64,000 bases of DNA from Spectribacter hydrogenoxidans (GTDB lineage: Bacteria > Pseudomonadota > Gammaproteobacteria > Nevskiales > Salinisphaeraceae): positions 1 to 64,000 of the forward strand of contig NZ_JAVRIB010000002.1 of the NCBI RefSeq assembly GCF_031846275.1. The letters run 5' to 3'. Positions 14,741 through 23,552 of the stretch are shown in pieces; the first letter of the stretch is position 1; every line of letters begins with the position of its first letter. The notes below the pieces were generated by a model. That model was not told where the DNA came from. It made no database searches and worked only from the letters and a program-made list of their open reading frames with translations. Both the position numbers and the translations under genes were made by a program.

Positions 14741-15013
14741 TCAGTAGGCGCCGGAATCGTCCTTTTCGGTGTCCTCGACGACGTCCTCCTGGTGTTCGGA
14801 GGCCGGCATTTCGTCGGTCGAACGCTCGCCCTCGCTGCGTTCGGCCCCTTCGGCCTTGTCGGTGACGCCTTTGGTGGCTTCTGCCTGGTGCTCGCTGGCC
14901 GGCATCTCGGTTTGCTTGTCCCTGTCACCGGCCCAGGCTGGGCTCAGAGTCAGGGCGCCGCCGAACAACAGCGTGGCGATGGTGGTCGTGATGGGGTGTT
15001 TGTGCATGGACAT
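14741..15013 (-). CDS. Small secreted acidic protein with MPASEHQ repeat
   Basis: 90 residues from ATG 15013 (ribosome site AGAGAGG nine bases upstream). A signal peptide (ITTTIATLLFGGALTLSPAWA) is followed by a very hydrophilic tail in which the motif EMPASEHQ occurs twice, at roughly residues 38-45 and 70-77, separated by Glu/Lys/Thr-rich sequence. The tail looks disordered. I do not recognise the family. The frame is open upstream of 15013, but that part lacks signal character. It is convergent with the NlpC/P60 gene. Confidence 0.65.
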   Translation of the reverse strand: MSMHKHPITTTIATLLFGGALTLSPAWAGDRDKQTEMPASEHQAEATKGVTDKAEGAERSEGERSTDEMPASEHQEDVVEDTEKDDSGAY

Positions 15014-15175
15014 GTTGGCGAACCTCTCTTCAGAATCGAATGTCGGTTTGCCCTCGTACACAACACACCCTGCGGACGATGCCGGCGTTTTAAAGGGGCG
15101 GCATACCGATAACAAATCCGATATGCCGGAAAGCCGGTCGAAGCGGCGGACATGCGTTCGCCCGGCTACACGACG

Positions 15176-16015
15176 CTAGACGATAGCCAGCGGCTGCTTG
15201 CGGGTGGGCGCCGGGAAGCAGGTTTCCAGTGCCGCCATCGTATCCGCGTCCAGTCGCCTGTCAGAGGCGCCGGCGTTGTCGGCCACATGGTCGAGCGTGC
15301 CGGCCTTGGGGATGGCCATCACGTCACCGTTGTGCATCACCCAGGCCAGCATCAGCTGCGCGGGACTCATGCCGGCTTCGGCGGCCAGCCGGTGTAGGCG
15401 CGCATCCTGCAGCGGGCCGCGGCCCTGGCCCAGCGGGCAGTAGGCCATGACCGGCAGCGCTCGTTCGCGGCACCAGGGCAGCAGGTCGTATTCGATGCCG
15501 CGCGAGCCGAGGTGGTAGAGCACCTGGTCGGTGCTGCAGGCCGCACCGCCGGCCAGGTTGAGCCAGTCGCGCATGCCGGCCACGTCGAAGTTGGACACGC
15601 CCCAGCGGCGGATCAGCCCGTCGTTCTGCAACCCCTCGAAACCGGCCAGGGTGTCGGCCAGCGGCACGCCGCCCGGCCAGTGCAGCAGGTACAGGTCGAT
15701 GCAGTCCGTGCCCAGGCGTTGCAGGCTGGCCTCGCAAGCCGCGCGCATGCGCTTCGGATCGGCATTGTGCGGAAATACCTTGGAGACCAGGAACACCTCG
15801 TCACGGCGGCCGGCGATGGCCCTGCCGGTGACACGCTCGGCGCCGCCGCTGCCGTACATTTCGGCGGTGTCGATCAGGGTCAGGCCGTGATCGATGCCGG
15901 CCTGCAGGGCGTGGATCTCGGCGTCCCGGGCGGCGGCGTTCTCGCCCATGTGCCAGGTGCCCTGGCCGAGCGCCGGGACGGCGGTTCCGTCCGGCAGGGT
16001 GACGGTTGCGGTCAT
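15176..16015 (-). CDS. Aldo/keto reductase
   Basis: 279 residues, TIM-barrel oxidoreductase. Catalytic tetrad visible as D and Y in LIDTAEMYGSGGAE, K in VFLVSKVFP and H in LYLLHWPGG; the cofactor-binding end has AIPKAGTLDHVADNAGA. Reduces aldehydes or ketones with NAD(P)H; substrate unknown, closest in style to YeaE/2,5-diketogluconate reductases. ATG 16015 overlaps the stop of the DUF454 gene (ATGA), making it the last gene of a three-gene overlapping operon behind the DASS transporter. Confidence 0.92.
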   Translation of the reverse strand: MTATVTLPDGTAVPALGQGTWHMGENAAARDAEIHALQAGIDHGLTLIDTAEMYGSGGAERVTGRAIAGRRDEVFLVSKVFPHNADPKRMRAACEASLQRLGTDCIDLYLLHWPGGVPLADTLAGFEGLQNDGLIRRWGVSNFDVAGMRDWLNLAGGAACSTDQVLYHLGSRGIEYDLLPWCRERALPVMAYCPLGQGRGPLQDARLHRLAAEAGMSPAQLMLAWVMHNGDVMAIPKAGTLDHVADNAGASDRRLDADTMAALETCFPAPTRKQPLAIV

Positions 16016-16425
16016 GAATGGCCCTGTTCGGTTGCGCGCGGTTGCTCGGGACGGGTGGCCAGATACAGGCCGACGCCGGTCAGGGTGACAGCTACCACCG
16101 GCGGTACCCACCAGACCGGTGCGGTCAGCCAGACGATGACCCAGCTCAGTGCCATCAGGGACAGCGACATCAGCTTGGCGCGACGTGACATCACCCGGTG
16201 ATCCTGCCACGCCACCAGCGCCGGCCCATAGGTGGGATGTTCGCGCAGACGCCGGCGCAGCTCCGGTGAGCTCTTGCCCGCGGCCCAGGCGGCCACGATC
16301 AGGAACGGGGTGGTGGGCAGCACCGGCAGTACCGCGCCGACCGCACCCAGGGCGACGAACAGCATCGCCACGCCCCGCCAGATCCGGCGCGTCAGCGCGG
16401 ATGACGCGCCGCCGTCATCGCTCAC
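16012..16425 (-). CDS. YbaN-like DUF454 inner-membrane protein
   Basis: 137 residues from GTG 16425, which overlaps the DASS stop (GTGA). VLPVLPTTPFLIVAAWAAGKSSPELRRRL is the DUF454 signature, followed by HPTYGPALVAWQDHRVMSRRAK; three to four membrane segments. Function unknown, E. coli YbaN is the reference. Its place between a DASS transporter and an aldo/keto reductase, with overlapping ends, points to shared expression but not to a clear joint role. Confidence 0.88.
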   Translation of the reverse strand: MSDDGGASSALTRRIWRGVAMLFVALGAVGAVLPVLPTTPFLIVAAWAAGKSSPELRRRLREHPTYGPALVAWQDHRVMSRRAKLMSLSLMALSWVIVWLTAPVWWVPPVVAVTLTGVGLYLATRPEQPRATEQGHS

Positions 16426-17918
16426 GGCCGGCTCGCCCACGCCGGGACCTGTCCGAATACCACTCCGAACACCAGCGGCAGCAGGCTGTAGACCAGCGCC
16501 GTGATCAGCACCAGGAAACCGATGTTCAGCCACAGCCCGGTGCGCGCCATTTGCGGCAGCGAGACGTGCCCGCTGCCGAAAGCGATGGCGTTGGGTGGCG
16601 TGGCCACCGGCAGCATGAATGCGCAGGAGGCCGCCAGCGCCGCCGGTACCGCCAGGGTCAGCGGGTTTTCGCCCAGGCCGATGGCCAGTGCCGCCAGCAC
16701 CGGCAGGAAGGCCGCGGTGGTGGCGGTGTTGCTGGTCAGTTCGGTGAGCAGCAGGATGGTGGCGCACGCCGCCAGCATCACCAGCACCAGCGGCAGTTGA
16801 TCCAGACCGCCCAGCAGATGGCCGATGTAGTCCGCCAGCCCGGTGTCCTGCACTCCGGCGGCCAGCGACAGGCCGCCGCCGAACAGCAGCAGCACGCCCC
16901 AGGGCAGGTCGGCGGCGACTTCCCAGTCCAGTACCGGCTGCCACGGCTGCCGCTGCGCCGGTAGCACGAACAGCAGCAGCGCCCCGGCCATGGCGATGCC
17001 GGCATCGGACAGGCCCGGCACGTAGGCCGTCAGCAGCGGCGCCGCAATCCAGGCCGCCGCTACCAGGCCGAACACCACGGCCACGGTGATTTCCGGGCCG
17101 CTGACCGGGCCCAGTTCGCGCCGCCGGGCGGCGATGGCGTCGGCGCCGCCGGCCAGCGTCAGGCCGCGCAGCGGGTAGCAGCGGATCAGCACCGCGAACA
17201 CCAGCGGCAGCCCCAGGCCCACCAGCGGCAGGCCGAAGGCCAGCCACTGGGCGAAGCCGATCTCCACCCCCTGGGTTTCGCGCAGGAACCCGGCGAGCAG
17301 GGCGTTGGGCGGGGTGCCGATCAGCGTGCCCAGGCCGCCGACGTTGGCGCCGTAGGCGATCGCCAGCACCAGCGCGGTGGCAAAGGCGCGCCCGCGGGCC
17401 TCGCCGGCAGCCGCCAGCCCGGTTACGCTGACCGCAATGGGCAGCATCATCATGGCGGTGGCGGTGTTGCTCACCCACATGGACAGAAAGCCGGTGGCCA
17501 GCACGAATCCCAGCACGATGCGCCGCGGTCCGCTGCCCACCGCGGCCACGATGGCCAGTGCCAGCCGCCGGTGCAGGCCGTGGCGCTGCATGGCCAGCGC
17601 CAGCAGGAAGCCGCCAAGGAACAGGAAGATGATGGGGTTGGCGTAGGGCCGGGCGGTGGCGTCGATGTCGGCCACGCCCAGCAGCGGGAAGGCGGCCAGC
17701 GGCACCAGCGCGGTGGCCGGAATCGGAATCGCCTCGGTGATCCACCAGGTGGCCATCACCAGGCCGACCACCGCGCAGTGCCAGCCGGCGGCCGACAGGC
17801 CCGCGGGCGCCGGCAGTGCCAGCAGTACGGCGGCTCCGACCAGACCGCCGACCAGACCGGCGAGGCTCAGGCGACGCGTGGTGGCGGGTTCGGATCGGTC
17901 CGGAGGCGACGCCGACAT
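16422..17918 (-). CDS. DASS/SLC13-family sodium-coupled anion transporter
   Basis: 498 residues with about 11-12 membrane helices. It carries the two pseudo-symmetric substrate/sodium motifs, SNTATAM (near residue 151) and TSNTATT (near residue 395), that define the divalent anion:sodium symporter family, plus ITEAIPIPATAL near the start. Likely imports dicarboxylates (succinate, malate) or sulfate with sodium; the exact substrate cannot be read from sequence. First gene of the overlapping operon with DUF454 and an aldo/keto reductase; ptrB ends 17 bases before its start, so it may be transcribed together with that gene too. Confidence 0.92.
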   Translation of the reverse strand: MSASPPDRSEPATTRRLSLAGLVGGLVGAAVLLALPAPAGLSAAGWHCAVVGLVMATWWITEAIPIPATALVPLAAFPLLGVADIDATARPYANPIIFLFLGGFLLALAMQRHGLHRRLALAIVAAVGSGPRRIVLGFVLATGFLSMWVSNTATAMMMLPIAVSVTGLAAAGEARGRAFATALVLAIAYGANVGGLGTLIGTPPNALLAGFLRETQGVEIGFAQWLAFGLPLVGLGLPLVFAVLIRCYPLRGLTLAGGADAIAARRRELGPVSGPEITVAVVFGLVAAAWIAAPLLTAYVPGLSDAGIAMAGALLLFVLPAQRQPWQPVLDWEVAADLPWGVLLLFGGGLSLAAGVQDTGLADYIGHLLGGLDQLPLVLVMLAACATILLLTELTSNTATTAAFLPVLAALAIGLGENPLTLAVPAALAASCAFMLPVATPPNAIAFGSGHVSLPQMARTGLWLNIGFLVLITALVYSLLPLVFGVVFGQVPAWASRP

Positions 17919-17934
17919 GGCGGTGATCCGGTCG

Positions 17935-20076
17935 TCAGCGCCCGACCGTGGCCGACTTTCCCACGCGCTGCCGGTTGGCCGCCAGGGTGTCCAGCAGGAA
18001 GGCGTAGATCAGGGCGGTCTCGTCCAGCGCCTCGAAGCGGCCGGGCCGGCCGCCATGGCCCGCAGCCATATGTGTCTTGAGCAGCAGGGTGTTGTCGTCG
18101 GTCTTGGTGGCGCGCAGTTTCGCCACCCACTTGGCCGGCTCCCAGTAGGTCACGCGCGGGTCGGAGACCCCGGCGATGGCCAGGATCGGCGGATAGGCCT
18201 GGGCGGTGACGTTCTGGTAGGGGCAGTAGCCGCGAATGGTGGCGAAGGCGTCCGGGTCCTCGATCGGATTGCCCCATTCCGGCCACTCCGGCGGGGTCAG
18301 GGGCAGGCTGGGATCGAGCATGGTATTGAGCACGTCCACGAATGGCACGTCCGCCACCGCCGCGCCCAGCAGGTCGGGCCGGCGGTTGAGCACCGCGCCC
18401 ACCAGCATGCCGCCGGCGGAGCCGCCCAGCGCGGCGATGCGCCCGGCGCGGGTGTAGTCCTGCGCGATAAGGTATTCGGCGGCGGCGGCGTAGTCGTCGA
18501 AGGTGTTGGTCTTGTGGGCCGCCTTGCCCTGCCGGTACCAGGCATAGCCCTTTTCCATGCCGCCGCGGATGTGGGCGGTGGCGTAGACGAAGCCGCGGTC
18601 GACCAGCGACAGCCGGTTGCCGGAGAACGCCGCCGATTCGGAGACGCCGTAGGCGCCGTAGCCGTAGAGCAGGCAGGGCGCACTGCCGTCGATGGCGGTG
18701 TCGCGGTGATGCAGGATGGTCACCGGCACCGTCTCGCCGTCGGCGGTGGGCGCGGCCAGGCGGCGCACCACGTAGGCCTCGGCATCGTGGCCGCTGGGAA
18801 TTTCGCGGCGCTTGCGCAGCACGCGCTCGCGGCTGGCCATGTCGTAGTCCCAGGTCTCCGGCGGACGGGCCGGGGAGGTGTAGACGAAGCGCAGGTCGTC
18901 GGTGTCGTATTCCAGCCCGGTGGCCATGCCCAGGGCGTAGGCGGCCTCGTCGAAGGCGATGGCGTGTTCGTCGCCGCTGGTCTTGGCGGTGATCACGATG
19001 CGCGGCAGCGCGTCCACCCGTTCCAGCCGTACCCGGTGGCGGGCGAACTCCACGTTGTCCAGGATCAGCCGACCCGGCTGGTGCGCGACCAGATCGGTCC
19101 AGTTGGCCCGGCCCGGATCGGCCAGCGGCGCGGTGACCAGCTTGAAGTCCTCGGCGTCGTCGGCGTTGGTGACGATCACCAGCCGGCCGGCCTCGCGGTC
19201 GTGATCGACGTCGTATTCCACCCCCGGATCGCGCGGCGCGACCACCCGTGGCGCGGCGGTCGGATCGCGGGCGTCGATCAGCCGGACCTCGCTGGTCTCG
19301 TGATCGTGGGCGTCGATGAGCAGGAAGTCCCCGCTCTGGGTTTCGCCCAGGCCGACGAAGAACCCGGCATCGGCCTCCTCGTAGACCAGCGTGGCGGATT
19401 CGGGCGGCTCGCCCAGGGCCAGCCGCCAGATGCGGCAGGGCCGGTGGTTGTCGTCCAGGGTGGTGTAGAACAGCCAGTTGGAGTCCGCCGACCACAGCAC
19501 GTTGCCGGCGGTTTCCGGCACCGGCGGCTGGATTTCCTCGCCGGTGGCGAGGTCGCGCACGTGCAGGTTGAACACCTCGGCGCCGGACTCGTCCACGGTA
19601 AACGCCAGCTTCGCGTGGTCGTTGCTGTGGGCCACCGTGCCGATGTTGAAATAGTCGCGACCGGCGGCTTCGGCGTCGCCGTCCAGCAGTATCTGTTCGC
19701 CGTCGTCGGCGTCGCGCGGGCGGCGGCAGAACACCGCGTGCTCGCCGCCCTCACGGAAACGGCTGTAATAGGCCCAGTCGCCGTCGGGCACCGGCACGCT
19801 GGCGTCGTCCTCGAGAATGCGGCCGCGCATCTCGGCCACCAGTGCCTTCTGCAGGTCCTGCAGCTGCCCGGTGGCGGCCTCGGTGTAGGCGTTCTCGGCT
19901 TCCAGATAGGCACGGATTTCGGGCGCCAGCTTGCCGGGATCGCGCATGGCCTCGCGCCAGTTGTCGTCGCGCAGCCAGGCGTAGGGGTCTTCCAGCGTGA
20001 CGCCGTGCAGCGTGCGTTGCGTGGGACGGGGCTCGGCCAGCGTCGGCTGCGGATGATTGGCGGAATCCGGGGTCAT
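17935..20076 (-). CDS. ptrB: Oligopeptidase B (S9A serine peptidase)
   Basis: 713 residues, slightly longer than E. coli PtrB. An N-terminal seven-bladed propeller (about 60-400) is followed by an alpha/beta hydrolase domain. The nucleophile is S553 in GGSAGGML; the catalytic His lies in HMAAGHGGRPGR near residue 670, and DPRVTYWEPAKW holds the Asp region. Cleaves after Arg or Lys in short peptides, in the cytoplasm. ATG 20076 starts MTPDSANHPQP. Divergent from the FAD-oxidase gene across 142 bases. Confidence 0.94.
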   Translation of the reverse strand: MTPDSANHPQPTLAEPRPTQRTLHGVTLEDPYAWLRDDNWREAMRDPGKLAPEIRAYLEAENAYTEAATGQLQDLQKALVAEMRGRILEDDASVPVPDGDWAYYSRFREGGEHAVFCRRPRDADDGEQILLDGDAEAAGRDYFNIGTVAHSNDHAKLAFTVDESGAEVFNLHVRDLATGEEIQPPVPETAGNVLWSADSNWLFYTTLDDNHRPCRIWRLALGEPPESATLVYEEADAGFFVGLGETQSGDFLLIDAHDHETSEVRLIDARDPTAAPRVVAPRDPGVEYDVDHDREAGRLVIVTNADDAEDFKLVTAPLADPGRANWTDLVAHQPGRLILDNVEFARHRVRLERVDALPRIVITAKTSGDEHAIAFDEAAYALGMATGLEYDTDDLRFVYTSPARPPETWDYDMASRERVLRKRREIPSGHDAEAYVVRRLAAPTADGETVPVTILHHRDTAIDGSAPCLLYGYGAYGVSESAAFSGNRLSLVDRGFVYATAHIRGGMEKGYAWYRQGKAAHKTNTFDDYAAAAEYLIAQDYTRAGRIAALGGSAGGMLVGAVLNRRPDLLGAAVADVPFVDVLNTMLDPSLPLTPPEWPEWGNPIEDPDAFATIRGYCPYQNVTAQAYPPILAIAGVSDPRVTYWEPAKWVAKLRATKTDDNTLLLKTHMAAGHGGRPGRFEALDETALIYAFLLDTLAANRQRVGKSATVGR

Positions 20077-20218
20077 GCGCGGTGGGGCGGCAATGGAATG
20101 CGGCCGGCAGTCTTGCCGAATCCCGGGGTGAGGTCAAAGCGGCGGCGGCCTGCAGATGGCGTCCGGCCGGGTGCCGCGCTAGTCTCGGCGGCCACGACCA
20201 CACGCGACCAGGCAAGCG

Positions 20219-21802
20219 ATGACCAAGACCCGCAATCCCATTGGCTGGGGCTATCTCGAGGACCGGCTGGAGGACAAGCAGCGCGAGCGGATACTGCCGG
20301 CGATCCAGATGTTTCTCGGCGGCGAGCTGGCCGAACACCGCCCGCCGCCGGATGACGCGGATGTCGCCATTCTTCGGGCAAAGCTCACCCCGCCCGACTC
20401 GTTGCGGGAAGTGATGGCCACCGACCACGCGTCGGCACTGCTCCATGCCGCCGGGCGCAGTTTTCGCGATCTGGCCACACTGCGGTCCGGTGAACCGGTG
20501 CCGGCTCCGGATCTGGTGGCGACCCCGCGTGACGAAAACGAACTGGCGGATGTGCTGGCCTGGGCCTCGGACCAGAGCATCGCGGTGATTCCCTTCGGCG
20601 GCGGCTCCAGCGTGGTCGGCGGGGTGAACCCGGAAGGGCTGGAGGATCGCAACGGCGTGGTCAGCCTGGATCTGCAGCAGTTGCACCAGGTGCTCGAGGT
20701 CAGCGAACGCGACCGAGTGGTCCATGCCCAGGCCGGCATTCTGGGGCCCGACCTGGATGCCGCGCTCAAGCCCCACGGGCTGGCTGTTCGGCATTATCCG
20801 CAGTCCTATTTTCACTCCACTCTCGGTGGTTGGGTGGCCACCCGCGGGGCCGGGCATTTCTCCACCCTGCGGGCCAAGATCGAGGACCGCGTCCAGGCCC
20901 TGTCGGTGATGCTGCCCGACGGCCGCGTGATGGAAACCCGGCCCCTGCCGGCCTCCAGCATCGGTCCCGACCCGAACCGTTTGTGGTGCGGCAGCGAGGG
21001 CGCGCTGGGGGTGATCGTGGATGCCCGGCTGCGGGTGGTGGCGGACCCCGAGCACAAGCTGTCGCGGTCGGTGGCGTTCGAGGATTTCCCCTCGGCACTG
21101 GAGGCCACTCGGGCGATTGTCCAGGCCGACCTGTGGCCGTCCCAGATGCGGGTGCTGGACCCGTATGAGCATCTCGTCTCCGGGGCCCTGTCGGGCCGGC
21201 CGGGGCAGGGGGCGCTGATGATCCTGGGCTTCGAGGGCGAGCGCGATCGCACGCATGACCTGGACGATGCCCTGGCCATCGCGCGTGATCACGGCGGCAC
21301 CCCCAACCCGCCCGCGGACAATGCCGGCAGCGGCGGCTGGCGTGACACCTTCTTCCGGCAGCCCTATCTGCGCGATGCGCTGCTCGACTACGCCCTGATC
21401 ATGGACACGTTCGAAACCGCCGTGCCCTGGTCGGCACTGCCGACCTTCTACCACGAGGTGCGCCAGGCCACGCTGAATGCCGTCAACGAGGTGGGCGGTA
21501 CCGGCGGGGTGACCTGTCGGGTCACCCACGCCTACCCGGACGGGGTCTGTCTGTACTTTTCCTTCTACGCGCCCGGCCGGCACGACTCGCTGGTCCAGCA
21601 GTGGCGTGAAATCCGCGATGCCGGTGCCGAGGCGGTGAACGCCGGCGGCGGTACCCAGAGCCATCATCACGCCATGGGCCGCGATCACCAGCGCTGGGCC
21701 CGCGAGGAGATTCCTGCCGCCTTCCGCAGCGCCGTGCGGGCCGCCCGCCAGGAGCTGGATCCCCGTGGCATCATGAATCCGGGACTCTGGTTCGACACCT
21801 GA
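20219..21802 (+). CDS. AGPS-like FAD-linked oxidase/synthase
   Basis: 527 residues. A VAO-type FAD-binding domain is shown by PFGGGSSVVGGV (near 126-137) and HYPQSYFHSTLGGWVATRGAGH (near 195-216, FAD-binding loop); a C-terminal cap domain ends with THAYPDGVCLYFSF and SHHHAMGRDH. The start GWGYLEDR and the His-rich SHHHAMG segment resemble alkyl-dihydroxyacetonephosphate synthase, the ether-lipid enzyme, more than lactate or glycolate oxidases. Bacterial members of this group are widespread and mostly untested. Macro-domain gene follows 13 bases later with its own AGGGGAG ribosome site. Confidence 0.85.
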   Translation: MTKTRNPIGWGYLEDRLEDKQRERILPAIQMFLGGELAEHRPPPDDADVAILRAKLTPPDSLREVMATDHASALLHAAGRSFRDLATLRSGEPVPAPDLVATPRDENELADVLAWASDQSIAVIPFGGGSSVVGGVNPEGLEDRNGVVSLDLQQLHQVLEVSERDRVVHAQAGILGPDLDAALKPHGLAVRHYPQSYFHSTLGGWVATRGAGHFSTLRAKIEDRVQALSVMLPDGRVMETRPLPASSIGPDPNRLWCGSEGALGVIVDARLRVVADPEHKLSRSVAFEDFPSALEATRAIVQADLWPSQMRVLDPYEHLVSGALSGRPGQGALMILGFEGERDRTHDLDDALAIARDHGGTPNPPADNAGSGGWRDTFFRQPYLRDALLDYALIMDTFETAVPWSALPTFYHEVRQATLNAVNEVGGTGGVTCRVTHAYPDGVCLYFSFYAPGRHDSLVQQWREIRDAGAEAVNAGGGTQSHHHAMGRDHQRWAREEIPAAFRSAVRAARQELDPRGIMNPGLWFDT

Positions 21803-21815
21803 AGGGGAGATCGCC

Positions 21816-22349
21816 ATGCGGACGACGGCGGGCAACCTGACGATCGAATGCGAGGTGGGCGACATCGCCGCCCAACCCGACATGGACGCGGTGGTCAACG
21901 CGGCCAATGCGCAGCTGATGATCGGCGGCGGGGTGGCCGGGGCCATCCATCGCGCCGCGGGCAAGGGGCTGGCCGAGGAGTGTGCGCCGCTGGCGCCGAT
22001 TGCGCCGGGCGAGGCGGTGATCACCGGTGGCCATGGTCTGCCCAACCCTTACGTCATCCACTGCCTCGGTCCGGTGTACGGCATGGATGAGCCGGCCGAT
22101 CGGCTACTGGCCGACTGTTACCGCAACGCCCTGCGGCTGGCGGAGGAAAATGGCCTGAAATCCATCGTGTTTCCGGCCATTTCCACCGGCGCCTTCGGCT
22201 ATCCGCTGCGCCCGGCCACCGAGATTGCCTTTGCCACCGTGCTGGACGCGGCGCCGCGATTGAACAGCCTCCGCCAAGTCCGTTTCTGTCTGTACAGCGA
22301 CGGCGACTACGACGTCCACGCCGAGGTATTGCGAACGCTCGCCGGCTAG
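21816..22349 (+). CDS. YmdB-like macro-domain protein
   Basis: 177 residues, a single macro domain: GDIAAQPDMDAVVNAANAQ and GGGVAGAIHRAAG form the ADP-ribose pocket, and SIVFPAISTGAFGYP the second loop. Members remove O-acetyl groups from ADP-ribose or ADP-ribose from Asp/Glu side chains. The Asn and Asp residues used by YmdB-like enzymes (AVVNAANA) are present. Probably co-transcribed with the flavoenzyme before it. Length is standard for the stand-alone family. Confidence 0.92.
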   Translation: MRTTAGNLTIECEVGDIAAQPDMDAVVNAANAQLMIGGGVAGAIHRAAGKGLAEECAPLAPIAPGEAVITGGHGLPNPYVIHCLGPVYGMDEPADRLLADCYRNALRLAEENGLKSIVFPAISTGAFGYPLRPATEIAFATVLDAAPRLNSLRQVRFCLYSDGDYDVHAEVLRTLAG

Positions 22350-22374
22350 CTGGAATCGACCCGAAGCGCCCTGG

Positions 22375-22998
22375 CTACTGACTCCGCCACTGCGGCACCG
22401 CGAGCAGGATCAGCCGCAACTGCCGGGTGGTGGTGTTGATGATCTCGGCATCGGCGTCAGGATCGTCCTCCGGCGCATTCAGGATCAGATCGGTGGCTTC
22501 GGTGACTGCGGCCACGATCAACCCGGCAATCATGCGCAGGTCCGGCGCCGACCAACGATCCAGTACCGGGAAACGCCCCAGATCGGTGGCCAGTTCGCTG
22601 ACGAACAGCTGGATGCCGTTATGGATGCCGTGCCGCAGCGTGGCCACCCCGCCGAAGCGCTCGCGCATGATGAAGTGGAAGTGCAGACGGTTGGCCTGCA
22701 CGTAGCGCACGTAGGTGCTCACCGAACTGCGGATGACCTGTTCGTGGGGCACCGGCTGTTCCCGGGCCTCGCGCATCATCCGCCGCAGGGTGCGCAGACT
22801 TTCGTCCACCAGTGCCAGGCCCAGCGCTTCCATGCTCTCGAAATGCCGATAGAACGCAGTCGGCACGATGCCCACTGATTGCGTGAGCTTGCGCAGTGAC
22901 AGGGCGTCGAAGCTGCGCCCACGGGCGATCTGGCGTAGCGCCGCATCCATGAGTGCCTTGCGGGTGGTCTCGCCGCGGCCGGCCCGGCGCGCGGTCAT
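22375..22998 (-). CDS. FabR/DesT-like TetR regulator of unsaturated fatty acid synthesis
   Basis: 207 residues from ATG 22998. The N-terminal helix-turn-helix (SFDALSLRKLTQSVGIVPTAFYRHFESMEALGL) and the stretch RTLRRMMREAR plus VIRSSVSTYVRY align well with E. coli FabR. Such regulators sense the saturated/unsaturated acyl-CoA balance and repress fabA, fabB or desaturase genes. A GTGAAC-N4-GTTTAC operator-like site lies about 105 bases upstream of the start, suggesting self-control. In-frame upstream ATGs (23070, 23103) would add a tail overlapping that region and lack homology. An acyl-ACP desaturase occurs far away at 49408. Confidence 0.85.
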   Translation of the reverse strand: MTARRAGRGETTRKALMDAALRQIARGRSFDALSLRKLTQSVGIVPTAFYRHFESMEALGLALVDESLRTLRRMMREAREQPVPHEQVIRSSVSTYVRYVQANRLHFHFIMRERFGGVATLRHGIHNGIQLFVSELATDLGRFPVLDRWSAPDLRMIAGLIVAAVTEATDLILNAPEDDPDADAEIINTTTRQLRLILLAVPQWRSQ

Positions 22999-23103
22999 CG
23001 GTATCGCCTTGTAACGTGAATGGTTGTTGACACCGCTGGGTGCTGTCATTGCCGAGGAAGGAGTCTGCATTATAAAGCCATCGCCGTGGTTGGTGAATGA
23101 CAA

Positions 23104-23121
23104 AGTGAACAGTCGTTTACA
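23104..23121. promoter_or_regulatory. DesT/FabR-type operator
   Basis: A-GTGAAC-AGTC-GTTTAC-A, an imperfect inverted repeat with one mismatch. It closely resembles the Pseudomonas DesT box (AGTGAAC-GCTT-GTTGACT, from memory). It lies in the 305-base gap (22999-23303) upstream of the FabR-like gene. The same gap holds a second inverted pair GTTC-N6-GAAC at 23153-23166 and no other recognisable gene. Confidence 0.65.
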
Positions 23122-23303
23122 TCACGCAGGCCGCTCGGTATTGTGGATGCCTGTTCAAACGCGAACGCGACCGCTGATGTTGATCACTACAGTCCCTGCG
23201 GCCTACACCGCTGCGGTGACGCACTGGTGCGGCTTGACGCGGTTTGCGCGATCGTTTCGTGCACCTCGTGACGGCTGCGGTGTTATAGCGCTACCCTTTG
23301 CTA

Positions 23304-23543
23304 ATGAAACCGTACTCGGCTGACGCCATGCCCGGAAAAATCGAGATTGCCAAGGATGTGATGGAGGTCGCCGTGCAATCCGGCGCGGAGCGGGTCGGGC
23401 GCATCGCCGGCGCGGTGACCCGCACGGTGGGCGAGATCACCGGCGAGGTGGGCGGCTGGTTCACCGACATCTTCGAGATCATGGATGCCGCCGACCGGGC
23501 CGAGGCCGATCGCGAGGCGGACGAGACCGATCACGATCGGTAG
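23304..23543 (+). CDS. Small acidic helical protein, unknown
   Basis: 79 residues if ATG 23304 is used; ATG 23328 (MPGKIEIAKDVME) would give 71. Predicted mostly helical, with an amphipathic glycine/valine stretch (RVGRIAGAVTRTVGEITGEVGGWF) and an acidic charged end (DAADRAEADREADETDHDR). No recognised domain. It ends nine bases before the thioesterase gene and is probably the first gene of that operon. No clear ribosome site for either start. Confidence 0.55.
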   Translation: MKPYSADAMPGKIEIAKDVMEVAVQSGAERVGRIAGAVTRTVGEITGEVGGWFTDIFEIMDAADRAEADREADETDHDR

Positions 23544-23552
23544 ACTGCCGGC

